6,488 bases of DNA from DASYML01 sp036399835 (GCA_036399835.1 DASWMI010000152.1:1-6488); one strand, 5' to 3'; positions 1-5,698 are shown, counted from the first letter of the stretch. A program made the numbers and translations. Notes: generated from the sequence alone by a model not told the origin.

Positions 1-1
1 C

Positions 2-118
2 AAAGCCCTCGGAGCGAAGGCGGGAGATTATTTGACCTTTGAGATGGGCGAGGCGGGATGCGTGATGATGAGAGTGTTGAAAAAGAGAACTAGGAAAGTA
101 AAGAAGATAAAGAAATAG
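2..118 (+). CDS. C-terminal fragment of a SpoVT/AbrB-fold (MazE/PrlF-type) DNA-binding protein, 5' end outside window
   Basis: The frame is open from base 2 to a TAG at 116-118 and gives 38 residues, beginning KALGAKAGDYLTFEMGEAG and ending in a lysine/arginine-rich tail (KKRTRKVKKIKK). The segment 'ALGxKxGDxLxFExxEdGxVxxR' matches the second half of the SpoVT/AbrB swapped-hairpin domain, where 'LGLKPGDxVxFEV' is the family hallmark. Members are either type II antitoxins (MazE, VapB, PrlF) or transition-state regulators (AbrB). They bind DNA as dimers and usually repress their own operon. The N-terminal half, normally containing a 'vTIPxxIR' strand, lies off the left edge. No toxin reading frame follows on the plus strand, so any partner would have to be upstream. 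The basic tail is A-rich compared with the rest of the window and may help bind DNA. The family call is from pattern only and rests on about 25 informative residues. Confidence 0.6.
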   Translation, partial: KALGAKAGDYLTFEMGEAGCVMMRVLKKRTRKVKKIKK

Positions 119-156
119 CTGGCACGCCTAAAATGGTGAGGGGGTAGTGCCGCGTG

Positions 157-190
157 TGAGGCCACCGCCCAGGCCGCAGGGGTGGCCTCA
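157..190 (+). terminator. 10-bp perfect stem-loop after the AbrB-like gene
   Basis: TGAGGCCACC (157-166) pairs perfectly with GGTGGCCTCA (181-190) across a 14-base loop. It lies 38 bases after the TAG of the AbrB-like fragment. No T-tract follows, so it is not a classical intrinsic terminator. It could be a 3'-end stabilising hairpin, or act together with the hairpin at 200-227. Confidence 0.45.
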
Positions 191-199
191 TCCATTAGA

Positions 200-227
200 G
201 AAGGCCCGGAGGGTTGGTCGGGCTTTC
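200..227. terminator. candidate bidirectional terminator hairpin
   Basis: GAAGGCCCG (200-208) pairs with CGGGCTTTC (219-227), nine pairs including one G-T, around a 10-base loop. The A/T end of the stem gives a short T-run at the 3' side on the plus strand, as is common in compact terminators between converging genes. It sits between the plus-strand AbrB-like fragment and the minus-strand lipoprotein gene, where a terminator is expected. Confidence 0.45.
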
Positions 228-252
228 AAAAGATAAGTGGTCGAAGAGAATA

Positions 253-303
253 AGAGGCGAAAGCCGTAGATGTAGAGCACGCCTCTCATCTTCCGCTTTC
301 GCC
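253..303 (-). terminator. overlapping hairpins downstream of the lipoprotein gene
   Basis: Two alternative stems share the same left side. AGAGGCG (253-259) pairs perfectly with CGCCTCT (280-286). GGCGAAAG (256-263) pairs perfectly with CTTTCGCC (296-303). GGCGAAAGCC (256-265) could also fold alone as a three-pair stem with a GAAA tetraloop. On the minus strand the 253/286 stem is followed by TATTCTCTT, a modest T-rich run, about 70 bases past the lipoprotein stop. A terminator for that gene is plausible, and the mutually exclusive stems are unusual. Confidence 0.4.
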
Positions 304-353
304 CCTTTATTTTGTGCTTTCGGCTCTTTAAATTTTAAGCTGCCGCGCTCTTT

Positions 354-944
354 TTAGGACGGCTTGATCTTGTCCGGATTCTGCCGTGCGACGGCATCGG
401 CCTGGCGTTCAAGGTCGTCTGCCTGCGAGTTGAGCTTCTTGAAATTGTTGAGCGCGGCGAGATAATCATCGCGTGATTTCTGCGAAGTGAGCGCGCCCTT
501 GTTGTCGCGCAGGATGACGACGGCTTTGCGAAACTCCTTGAACGCATCAACGCGCTTGCGCACGGCCTGCGACTGCAATCCCAGATACTCTTTCTGCTTA
601 TCATTAAGATTGAGCTTGGAGGCGCGCTCGAACTTATCAGCGGCGCTATCGCCCTTCGCCAAGCCTTCGTCTATCTGTTTGATGGCATCATCGAGGACGC
701 GCTGGGCCTCGTCCGCGTTGTTGTTCTGGACCGCTTTGGTAAAGTCTCTGGTCTTCTCCTGTAGATTATCGTCGGCAATCTTCTGCGCGTCTCTAAGGTC
801 TTGATTGGCGCTCTGGATAAGCTGGTTGGCTTCGGCTGTCGCATCGCCGCCGAGATTCTTCATCGCGCCGCAGCCGAGCACCAAGAGGGCGAGCAAAACA
901 AGCGCCAGAGCCGCGCCCGCGCGCCCATTTCGATCTGGTTTCAT
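354..944 (-). CDS. Predicted lipoprotein, helical/coiled-coil, function unknown
   Basis: This encodes 196 residues. A basic N-region (MKPDRNGR) precedes a hydrophobic stretch at about residues 10-23 and a lipobox VLGC with Cys25 as the lipidated residue. Gly26 at position +2 is not Asp, so the sorting rule known from enterobacteria would favour the outer membrane. The mature part (26-196) is highly charged, rich in Ala, Asp, Lys, Gln and Asn, has few prolines and no cysteines, and appears almost wholly alpha-helical, with heptad-like stretches (about 35-105 and 118-185). I recognise no catalytic motif or named family. Other small helical envelope lipoproteins act as periplasmic spacers or binding partners, which is only an analogy. 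The ATG at 944 is supported by AAGGA at 954-958, nine bases upstream. The gene stands alone on the minus strand, divergent from the dehydrogenase gene, with probable terminator hairpins beyond its TAA. Confidence 0.85.
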   Translation of the reverse strand: MKPDRNGRAGAALALVLLALLVLGCGAMKNLGGDATAEANQLIQSANQDLRDAQKIADDNLQEKTRDFTKAVQNNNADEAQRVLDDAIKQIDEGLAKGDSAADKFERASKLNLNDKQKEYLGLQSQAVRKRVDAFKEFRKAVVILRDNKGALTSQKSRDDYLAALNNFKKLNSQADDLERQADAVARQNPDKIKPS

Positions 945-953
945 GTGCAGTTA

Positions 954-958
954 TCCTT
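954..958 (-). promoter_or_regulatory. Ribosome-binding site of the lipoprotein gene
   Basis: On the minus strand AAGGA lies nine bases before the ATG at 944-942. This spacing is good and supports that start. Confidence 0.6.
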
Positions 959-1204
959 TCGGTCTATTTGTGACAAAACACTTGATGAAAGAATCCGCCT
1001 GACAGGACGACAAGCGAAGATTTTCTCGCAAAAACGCGTCTGGCCTCCGGGCGGAAGGAGCTTGTCGCGCGTGGATATTGAACCGTCTGCTACGCGGTGT
1101 CAAGGGAAAACGCCAGGCCAGCAATTATCCCTCCTGAAGCTTCAAAGTTTTTATCTACGCGCGGCTCTGCCTGCGGCTACCGCCGACCCGTTTTTCCTTC
1201 CTCC

Positions 1205-1234
1205 TTGACAGCATGCGCGGCGCTCACCTAGTCT
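1205..1234 (+). promoter_or_regulatory. Candidate sigma-70-like promoter for the dehydrogenase-epimerase pair
   Basis: TTGACA at 1205-1210 is a perfect -35 consensus. Eighteen bases later TAGTCT (1229-1234) is a weak -10, with three of six consensus bases but the key first, second and last positions present. A T-rich TTATTT follows. The predicted start near 1241 would give a leader of about 95 bases before the ATG at 1337, containing the hairpin at 1250-1279. The consensus is that of enterobacterial RNA polymerase and may differ in this organism. Confidence 0.4.
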
Positions 1235-1249
1235 TTATTTGTCCGGACG

Positions 1250-1279
1250 GCGCGCCCCTTCTTGAGTTTGAAGGCGCGC
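1250..1279 (+). promoter_or_regulatory. GC-rich bulged hairpin in the dehydrogenase 5' leader
   Basis: GCGCGCC (1250-1256) plus TTC (1259-1261) pairs with GAA (1270-1272) plus GGCGCGC (1273-1279). This makes a ten-pair stem with a two-base CC bulge and an eight-base loop. It ends about 57 bases before the preferred start codon. No T-run follows, so it is more likely a leader structure or chance GC pairing than a terminator. Confidence 0.35.
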
Positions 1280-1336
1280 GGGATTCCTTCCTGATGAATG
1301 TGTGAGCCACCTACGGACCGGAAAGATTTAGCCAAG

Positions 1337-2674
1337 ATGATTAAAGAGGATTTCATTGACTCAATCGAGGGCAAGCGTGCGCGCATAGGCGTCATCGGTC
1401 TAGGCTATGTGGGCCTGCCGCTGCTTTCGGAGTTTGCGCGCAACGGTTTTGACTCGACGGGCTTTGAGGTTGACGAGCGTAAAGCCCTGGAGATTAACGA
1501 GGGCCGCTCCTACATCGGCGACGTGCCATCGTCCGCTATCCGTGAGCTGGTCGAAGAGAAACGCCTGCGCGCGACGACAGATTTCAGTCACCTCAAGGAT
1601 TGCGATGCGATCATCATCTGCGTCCCCACTCCCTTGAGGAAAACCAAGGAGCCGGACATCTCCTACATACTGGCTGCCGCCGAAGAGATTAAAAAGAATT
1701 TAAGACGCGGCCAGCTCGTGATACTCGAATCCACGACCTATCCGGGGACGACCGATGAAGTCCTCCTGCCGATGTTTGAAGAAGCAGGTCTCAAGCTGGA
1801 CCAGGATTTTCTGCTCGCCTTCTCGCCCGAACGCGTGGACCCGGGCAACCCGCAGTTTCAGACGCACAATATTCCGAAGGTGGTCGGCGGCTCGACTGAA
1901 GATTCGACGGAAGCTGCGGCCAGGCTCTACGGCCAGATTGTCAAACAGGTCCACGCCGTCAGCAGCGCGCGCGTGGCCGAGGCCGCCAAGCTCCTGGAAA
2001 ATACTTTCCGCGCCGTCAACATAGGGATGGCGAATGAGATGGCGCGGCTCTGCTACACGCTCGGGATAGATACCTGGGAAGTGATACGCGCCGCCGCCAC
2101 CAAGCCCTTCGGCTTTATGGCTTTTTATCCTGGTCCGGGGATAGGCGGCCACTGCATCCCGCTCGACCCGCACTATCTTTCATGGAAAGCGCGCCAGCAC
2201 GGTTTCGACTCGCGCTTTATAGGTCTCGCCGAAGAGGTCAACTCGCGTATGCCCGAGCATGTCTTACAGCTTATCTCGGACGGGCTGAACGACGACCGCA
2301 AAGCCATGAAGGGTTCGCGCGTCCTGCTCTTAGGCGTGGCTTACAAGAAGGACATCAATGATGTACGCGAAAGCCCTGCGCTCTCGATTATTGACTTGCT
2401 GCGCAAGAAGGGAGCAGACGTACGCTATCACGACCCGTTCGTCTCGGAAGTCAGCTTTGACGATGCGCACACGCAAAGCGCTGGCGAGCCGCTTCAGTCA
2501 GAGCCTTTGACGGACGAAGAGCTGCGCGCCGCGGACTGCGTGGTCATCGTCACGGACCACAGCCAGATAGACTACAAGCGCGTCTGCGAACTCTCCAAAA
2601 TCATCGTCGACACACGCAACGCCCTCGCGGGCGACGTGCGCCGCGCCAGCTCCGCACGCATCATCAGATTGTAA
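1337..2674 (+). CDS. UDP-N-acetylglucosamine/mannosamine 6-dehydrogenase (WbpA/WecC-type nucleotide-sugar dehydrogenase)
   Basis: It oxidises C6 of a UDP-N-acetylhexosamine to the uronic acid in the cytoplasm, using two NAD+ in two steps. Numbered from the ATG at 1337 (445 residues), the N-terminal NAD-binding fold shows GLGYVGLPL (21-29). SPERVDPG follows at 163-170. The central domain has AEAAKLLENTFRAVN with catalytic Lys218 and Asn222. GIGGHCIPLDP (268-278) carries the catalytic thiol Cys273 and Asp277. GVAYKKDINDVRESP (333-347) opens the C-terminal UDP-binding domain. The context 'FYPGPGIGGHCIPLDPHYLSWKAR' resembles UDP-GlcNAc dehydrogenases such as WbpA more than UDP-glucose dehydrogenases, but the exact substrate cannot be fixed by eye. 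An in-frame ATG at 1298 would add 13 residues. I prefer 1337, where GGAAAG lies 11 bases upstream and the protein begins close to the conserved fold. All key residues are intact and the length is normal. The 2-epimerase gene follows 90 bases downstream on the same strand. Confidence 0.93.
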   Translation: MIKEDFIDSIEGKRARIGVIGLGYVGLPLLSEFARNGFDSTGFEVDERKALEINEGRSYIGDVPSSAIRELVEEKRLRATTDFSHLKDCDAIIICVPTPLRKTKEPDISYILAAAEEIKKNLRRGQLVILESTTYPGTTDEVLLPMFEEAGLKLDQDFLLAFSPERVDPGNPQFQTHNIPKVVGGSTEDSTEAAARLYGQIVKQVHAVSSARVAEAAKLLENTFRAVNIGMANEMARLCYTLGIDTWEVIRAAATKPFGFMAFYPGPGIGGHCIPLDPHYLSWKARQHGFDSRFIGLAEEVNSRMPEHVLQLISDGLNDDRKAMKGSRVLLLGVAYKKDINDVRESPALSIIDLLRKKGADVRYHDPFVSEVSFDDAHTQSAGEPLQSEPLTDEELRAADCVVIVTDHSQIDYKRVCELSKIIVDTRNALAGDVRRASSARIIRL

Positions 2675-2676
2675 AC

Positions 2677-2760
2677 AGTCTGAGAGTCTGAGAGTCTGGA
2701 GTCGAGAGTCAAAGGCTTTTGTCTTTTGACTCCAGACTCCAGACTTCAGACTCCAGACTT
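2677..2760. repeat. Imperfect inverted repeat made of AGTCTG(A/G)AG-type units
   Basis: The left arm (2677-2713) contains AGTCTGAG twice and then AGTCTGGAGTC and GAGAGTC. The right arm (2725-2760) is CTCCAGACT-type units in the opposite orientation. The arms are each about 35 bases and mostly complementary, with a few mismatches and a one-base slip. The centre pairs perfectly: GAGTCAAA (2706-2713) with TTTGACTC (2725-2732) over an 11-base loop. The element fills nearly the whole gap between the dehydrogenase and epimerase genes and would fold into a long hairpin in the transcript. It resembles dispersed minisatellite-like intergenic repeats. There are no unique spacers of constant length, so it is not a CRISPR array. 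Confidence 0.85.
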
Positions 2761-2764
2761 TCCT

Positions 2765-3874
2765 ATGCTTAAAGTCATCAATGTCGTCGGAGCGCGGCCT
2801 AATTTTATGAAGGTCGCGCCCATTGTCGAAGCGATGAAGCGTCGCGCGGGGGAGTTTGCGCCGCTCGTCCTACACACAGGGCAGCACTATGACGCGCAGA
2901 TGTCGGACGCCTTCTTTCAAGACCTGGGCCTGCCCCGCCCGGATGTCTATCTGGATGTCGGCTCAGGCTCGCACGCGCAACAGACAGCCGCCGTCATGCA
3001 GCGTTTCGAGCCTGTCGTCATCGAGCAAAAACCTGACTGGGTGCTGGTCGTCGGCGATGTCAATTCGACGCTCGCCTGCGCGCTCGTCTGCTCAAAGCTG
3101 GGCGTCCGCGTGGCGCACGTAGAGGCTGGCTTGCGCAGCCGCGACCGCACCATGCCCGAAGAGATTAACCGTCTTCTCACGGACCAGCTCGCCGACCTCC
3201 TGCTCACGCCCTCGGAGGATGCGGACGAAAACCTGCGCGCCGAAGGCATCCCACAGGAGCGCATCAGCTTTGTCGGCAACATCATGATTGATTCGCTCTT
3301 TGCACAGCTCGAACGCGCCGCAAGCTCCGGGGTGCGCGAAACGTTGGGGCTGGCCGGGCTTGATTACGCCGCGCTGACTCTTCATCGTCCCTCGAATGTG
3401 GACGACCCCGCAGTCTTCAAGCGTATACTCTCTGCGCTCGAAGAGATTAGCCGCAGGCTGCCCGTCATCTTTCCCGTACACCCGCGCACACGCGCGCGCC
3501 TCTCTGAATTCGGTCTCGCAGAAAGACTGGTCCACTCGCCCGACCTGCGCCTGATCGAGCCGCTCGGCTATCTGGATTTCCTGCGTCTCTACAGCGGCGC
3601 GCGACTGGTCCTGACGGATTCGGGCGGGATACAGGAAGAGACCACTGTGCTCGGCATCCCCTGCCTCACGCTCCGCGAAAACACTGAGCGACCGATGACA
3701 GTCACGTTAGGAACAAACAGGATTGTCGGCACTGACACAGAGAAAATCCTGCGCGCCGCCTGGACCATCCTCGACGCGCCCAAACACAACCGGCAGCGCC
3801 CGACTCTCCCGCTCTGGGATGGCCGCACAGCCGACCGCATCCTCGATGCGCTCCTCGCCGTTTCTACAAAATAG
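2765..3874 (+). CDS. wecB: UDP-N-acetylglucosamine 2-epimerase, non-hydrolysing (WecB/MnaA type)
   Basis: It interconverts UDP-GlcNAc and UDP-ManNAc in the cytoplasm by anti-elimination and re-addition of UDP. Numbered from the ATG at 2765 (369 residues, normal for the family), the GT-B-fold protein shows GARPNFMKVAP (9-19), TGQHYD (38-43), GDVNST (97-102), HVEAGLRSRDRTMPEEINR (118-136, with the conserved acidic residues), LTLHRPSN (204-211), FPVHPRTR (236-243), LTDSGGIQEE (283-292) and RENTERP (304-310). An in-frame TTG at 2726 would add 13 residues. Those residues are encoded by the intergenic repeat, so I reject it, although AAAGG lies 10 bases before that TTG. The ATG at 2765 has no clear Shine-Dalgarno sequence. 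Where family members such as the E. coli and B. anthracis enzymes have HRREN, this one has HRPSN. With the upstream dehydrogenase it could make UDP-ManNAcA for a surface polysaccharide. A related 2-epimerase acting on another UDP-sugar (WbpI type) is less likely but not excluded. Confidence 0.92.
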   Translation: MLKVINVVGARPNFMKVAPIVEAMKRRAGEFAPLVLHTGQHYDAQMSDAFFQDLGLPRPDVYLDVGSGSHAQQTAAVMQRFEPVVIEQKPDWVLVVGDVNSTLACALVCSKLGVRVAHVEAGLRSRDRTMPEEINRLLTDQLADLLLTPSEDADENLRAEGIPQERISFVGNIMIDSLFAQLERAASSGVRETLGLAGLDYAALTLHRPSNVDDPAVFKRILSALEEISRRLPVIFPVHPRTRARLSEFGLAERLVHSPDLRLIEPLGYLDFLRLYSGARLVLTDSGGIQEETTVLGIPCLTLRENTERPMTVTLGTNRIVGTDTEKILRAAWTILDAPKHNRQRPTLPLWDGRTADRILDALLAVSTK

Positions 3875-3914
3875 GTCCAGGAATTCAAACGCGAAAGTGC
3901 GCTCAACTCCTGGT
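3874..3914. terminator. Weak inverted repeat between convergent genes
   Basis: The 52-base gap between the epimerase stop and the glycosyltransferase stop contains CCAGGA (3877-3882) and its complement TCCTGG (3908-3913). Inside is a possible GCG/CGC stem around AAAGT. There is no T-run on either strand. The position suits a shared terminator, but the structure is weak. Confidence 0.25.
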
Positions 3915-3926
3915 CCAAACTCCTCT

Positions 3927-5507
3927 TCAATCTTCTGCCCGATAAATAGCGCCGTCGCTCTCCCTTGAAACAAGACGTAGCTTGAGTTGCTCCTGAAGCT
4001 CGGTTTCCGAAGGCAAATACCAGCGCTCGGCCACCCCGTCAAAATAGACCAGCACCCCGCCGCGCCTGATAAGCTGCTCTCTCATCAAAGTCATTTCAGA
4101 CGAGTAGAGCGCGTTGGGCTGCCCCGTGCCGTGTCTGGTTTTTTCCGGAATCATGAGGGCGCGTCTCTCAGAGAGGAAGTAGACGGCATCGTGAGCATTC
4201 GTGTAGATCAGCGTTTCGGCGGGCAGCAATCTGACACGCGCGATGGTCGCCGATTGCCGCCAGGCGCGGCTCGTGTAGCCCTGCCCGTCGCCGCTCCTCT
4301 GCCTGGACCAGCTCACCGTGCGAGCCAGTTGCGAGCCTCCCAGAGCCAACGCCGGGATAATCATCGCGACGCGCAGCAAACGTTGTCCGGTCGCTGGCCG
4401 TAAGCGCCGGACCAGGCAGAGCAGAAGCACCAGCCCGAAGACGTGAACGGGCAAGAGTGCGCGGTCGTCAAAGACCGTATCGAAGTCAACGAAAGAGAGC
4501 GTCAGGACCAGAAACGACAGGTAGCACAGGATGAAGAAGGCGAGCAGCAGGGGCAGAGCGTTGAGCATAGGGTTTTCGCTCAGCTCTAAATTATCGCTCG
4601 CCTCGATAGGTTCCGGACGCCTGCTTCTCCACAGGAAAAAAAAGAGGACCAGAAACGCAAACACTTCTATCGAAAAGACAATCATCCTGATGTCGCTGCG
4701 AAACCTGCCGATGAGTAGCCAGGTCGAGACGGTCGAGAGGGCCGAAACGATGTGCTCAATTCCGATTGGATGAAAGACCAGTTGACGGTCTGTAGTCTCG
4801 CCGGAGACGAAAGAGTTTCTGAGCATCCAGAATGCCATCGGCAGGCCGGAGACGGCGGCAAAAAGGAGCGCGTCGAGGAGTCTGCGCAAACGATTACGGC
4901 TATCGAAGAGTAAGACCCCTGCGACTCCCGTGGCGATAGTCACGAGGCCTATGTATCTGGTCAGGAAGGCCAGCGACGCAGCACACGCCGCCGCGATGAG
5001 CCACAAGCGCCCGCTTCTTTTAAAAGAGACGGCGAGCAGCAGAAATCCAGCGAGGCTAAAGAAGATAAAGAGGGGTTCGGTCCAGGCCATCGAGTGGACC
5101 ATTATGATGTCCGTCGAGGCGAGGGTCAGAAATGCGCCAAGAAGAGGTAGCCAGAGCGACTTTCGGGCGTAAGTCTTGACCGCGTAGCCGACTAAAAAGA
5201 TGTTGCACCCGAAGATTAAGCTGTTGGTCCAGCGGGCCGCTTGCAAAGGCTCTGCGCCGGTCAGCCAGAGGATTGCCAGCAAGGTGGAATAGAGCGGCGG
5301 GTAGTGAGTCAAAGGCGCGAGCGCGCCGCTGCTGCCGTTGATTGCGCTGAGGCCCTCACCGCGCAAGAGGCTGCGCGCCGCGCCTATGTAAACGGTCGAA
5401 TCCGGAGAGACGCCGACGCCGCCCCTCGTCACATAAAGCAAGGCGACGATTCCGACCAGCGAAAGAAGGAGTAGATAATAGAGTGTGTAATCTTTTTTTC
5501 GGGACAC
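3927..5507 (-). CDS. Polytopic membrane glycosyltransferase, GT-C fold (GT39/ArnT/RgtA-like)
   Basis: This encodes 526 residues. It has about ten hydrophobic segments: roughly 10-27, 73-84, 96-112, 118-132, 145-162, 168-181, 185-201, 211-229, 276-293, 316-340, 351-366 and 378-392, some of which may be re-entrant. A soluble C-terminal region follows (about 395-526). The first extracytoplasmic loop carries SPDSTVY with Asp36, matching the conserved acidic residue GT-C enzymes use in catalysis or acceptor binding. HYPPLYS (68-74), a buried Glu in AWTEPLF (144), LTRYIG (182-187) and DDRALLPV (347-354) are also typical. Such enzymes move a sugar from a polyprenyl-phosphate donor to a lipid, glycan or protein on the outer face of the inner membrane; donor and acceptor here are unknown. 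The start is a GTG at 5507, with an in-frame stop only five codons upstream and no good ribosome-binding site. Codons 3-5 contain seven A's in a row. Confidence 0.82.
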   Translation of the reverse strand: MSRKKDYTLYYLLLLSLVGIVALLYVTRGGVGVSPDSTVYIGAARSLLRGEGLSAINGSSGALAPLTHYPPLYSTLLAILWLTGAEPLQAARWTNSLIFGCNIFLVGYAVKTYARKSLWLPLLGAFLTLASTDIIMVHSMAWTEPLFIFFSLAGFLLLAVSFKRSGRLWLIAAACAASLAFLTRYIGLVTIATGVAGVLLFDSRNRLRRLLDALLFAAVSGLPMAFWMLRNSFVSGETTDRQLVFHPIGIEHIVSALSTVSTWLLIGRFRSDIRMIVFSIEVFAFLVLFFFLWRSRRPEPIEASDNLELSENPMLNALPLLLAFFILCYLSFLVLTLSFVDFDTVFDDRALLPVHVFGLVLLLCLVRRLRPATGQRLLRVAMIIPALALGGSQLARTVSWSRQRSGDGQGYTSRAWRQSATIARVRLLPAETLIYTNAHDAVYFLSERRALMIPEKTRHGTGQPNALYSSEMTLMREQLIRRGGVLVYFDGVAERWYLPSETELQEQLKLRLVSRESDGAIYRAED

Positions 5508-5515
5508 GAAGTTTC

Positions 5516-5536
5516 GATTTCAATGATCCTGAAATC
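5516..5536 (-). promoter_or_regulatory. Perfect dyad just upstream of the glycosyltransferase GTG
   Basis: GATTTCA (5516-5522) and TGAAATC (5530-5536) form a perfect seven-base dyad around a seven-base centre, ending eight bases before the GTG start. It occupies the place where a ribosome-binding site would lie. It could be an operator or an RNA hairpin that limits initiation, or chance in AT-rich DNA. Confidence 0.35.
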
Positions 5537-5551
5537 TTCCATCAAGACTTT

Positions 5552-5698
5552 GAGAGCCTACTTCAAAATCAGCCACAGAGGCACAGAGAGTAGATAAATC
5601 AGAATTCTATAAGACTATTCAACACATCTTTCCTGCTTATGCTCTTCTTTCCTGCTTATTCTCTGTGCCTCCGTGTCTCTGTGGCAAGTTTTGAAATC
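5552..5698. repeat. Long inverted repeat of CACAGAG type between glycosyltransferase and methyltransferase genes
   Basis: The left arm has TTCAAAATC (5562-5570) then GCCACAGAG plus GCACAGAGAG (5572-5590). The right arm has CTCTGTGCCTCCGTGTCTCTGTGGC (5661-5685) then TTTTGAAATC (5689-5698). Read in reverse complement, the right arm matches the left except for one extra six-base piece and a few changes in the TTTTGAA flank. About 70 AT-rich bases separate the arms and include a 19-base near-tandem repeat. It has no coding capacity and looks like a dispersed intergenic repeat or MITE-like element. It also lies where the methyltransferase transcript should end, so it may act as a terminator or 3' stabiliser. 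Confidence 0.85.
5628..5665 (+). repeat. Two tandem copies of a 19-base unit inside the inverted repeat
   Basis: CTTTCCTGCTTAT occurs at 5628-5640 and again at 5647-5659. The repeat period is 19 bases, and the following bases are similar (GCTCTT versus TCTCTG). It lies at the inner edge of the right arm. Confidence 0.8.

Larger units (their letters stand above)
945..1336. other. Divergent intergenic region between the lipoprotein and dehydrogenase genes
   Basis: About 390 bases separate two divergent starts. Reading frames that cross it (for example 801-1208 on the plus strand) overlap the lipoprotein gene antisense, lack a convincing ribosome-binding site, and have no recognisable protein pattern. 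What I can support is a ribosome-binding site for the lipoprotein gene (954-958), a candidate sigma-70-like promoter (1205-1234), and a bulged hairpin (1250-1279) in the presumed dehydrogenase leader. The stretch 970-1200 shows no clear feature. Confidence 0.6.

Noticed and set aside
487..804. Plus-strand frame antisense to the lipoprotein
   Set aside because: It is Ser/Arg/Leu-rich shadow translation of a well-supported gene.
801..1208. Plus-strand open frame of 135 codons across the divergent gap
   Set aside because: It overlaps the start of the lipoprotein gene antisense, has no ribosome-binding site, and its translation has no protein-like pattern. GC-rich DNA often leaves such frames open.
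1700..2173. Minus-strand frame of 157 codons inside the dehydrogenase gene
   Set aside because: It lies antisense to conserved catalytic motifs and has no independent support.
2677..2760. Possible CRISPR array from the repeated AGTCTG units
   Set aside because: Units are only 8-11 bases, adjacent or nearly so, and invert in the middle. There are no spacers of constant length and no cas genes.
2726..2764. TTG start adding 13 residues to the epimerase
   Set aside because: The extra residues come from the intergenic repeat, while the conserved fold begins at the ATG at 2765.
3987..4403. Plus-strand frame of 138 codons inside the glycosyltransferase gene
   Set aside because: It is antisense to the C-terminal region of the membrane protein, with shadow-like composition.
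5552..5698. Insertion sequence with terminal inverted repeats
   Set aside because: At about 147 bases with no transposase frame it cannot be autonomous. No clear target-site duplication is visible, so I call it only a repeat.
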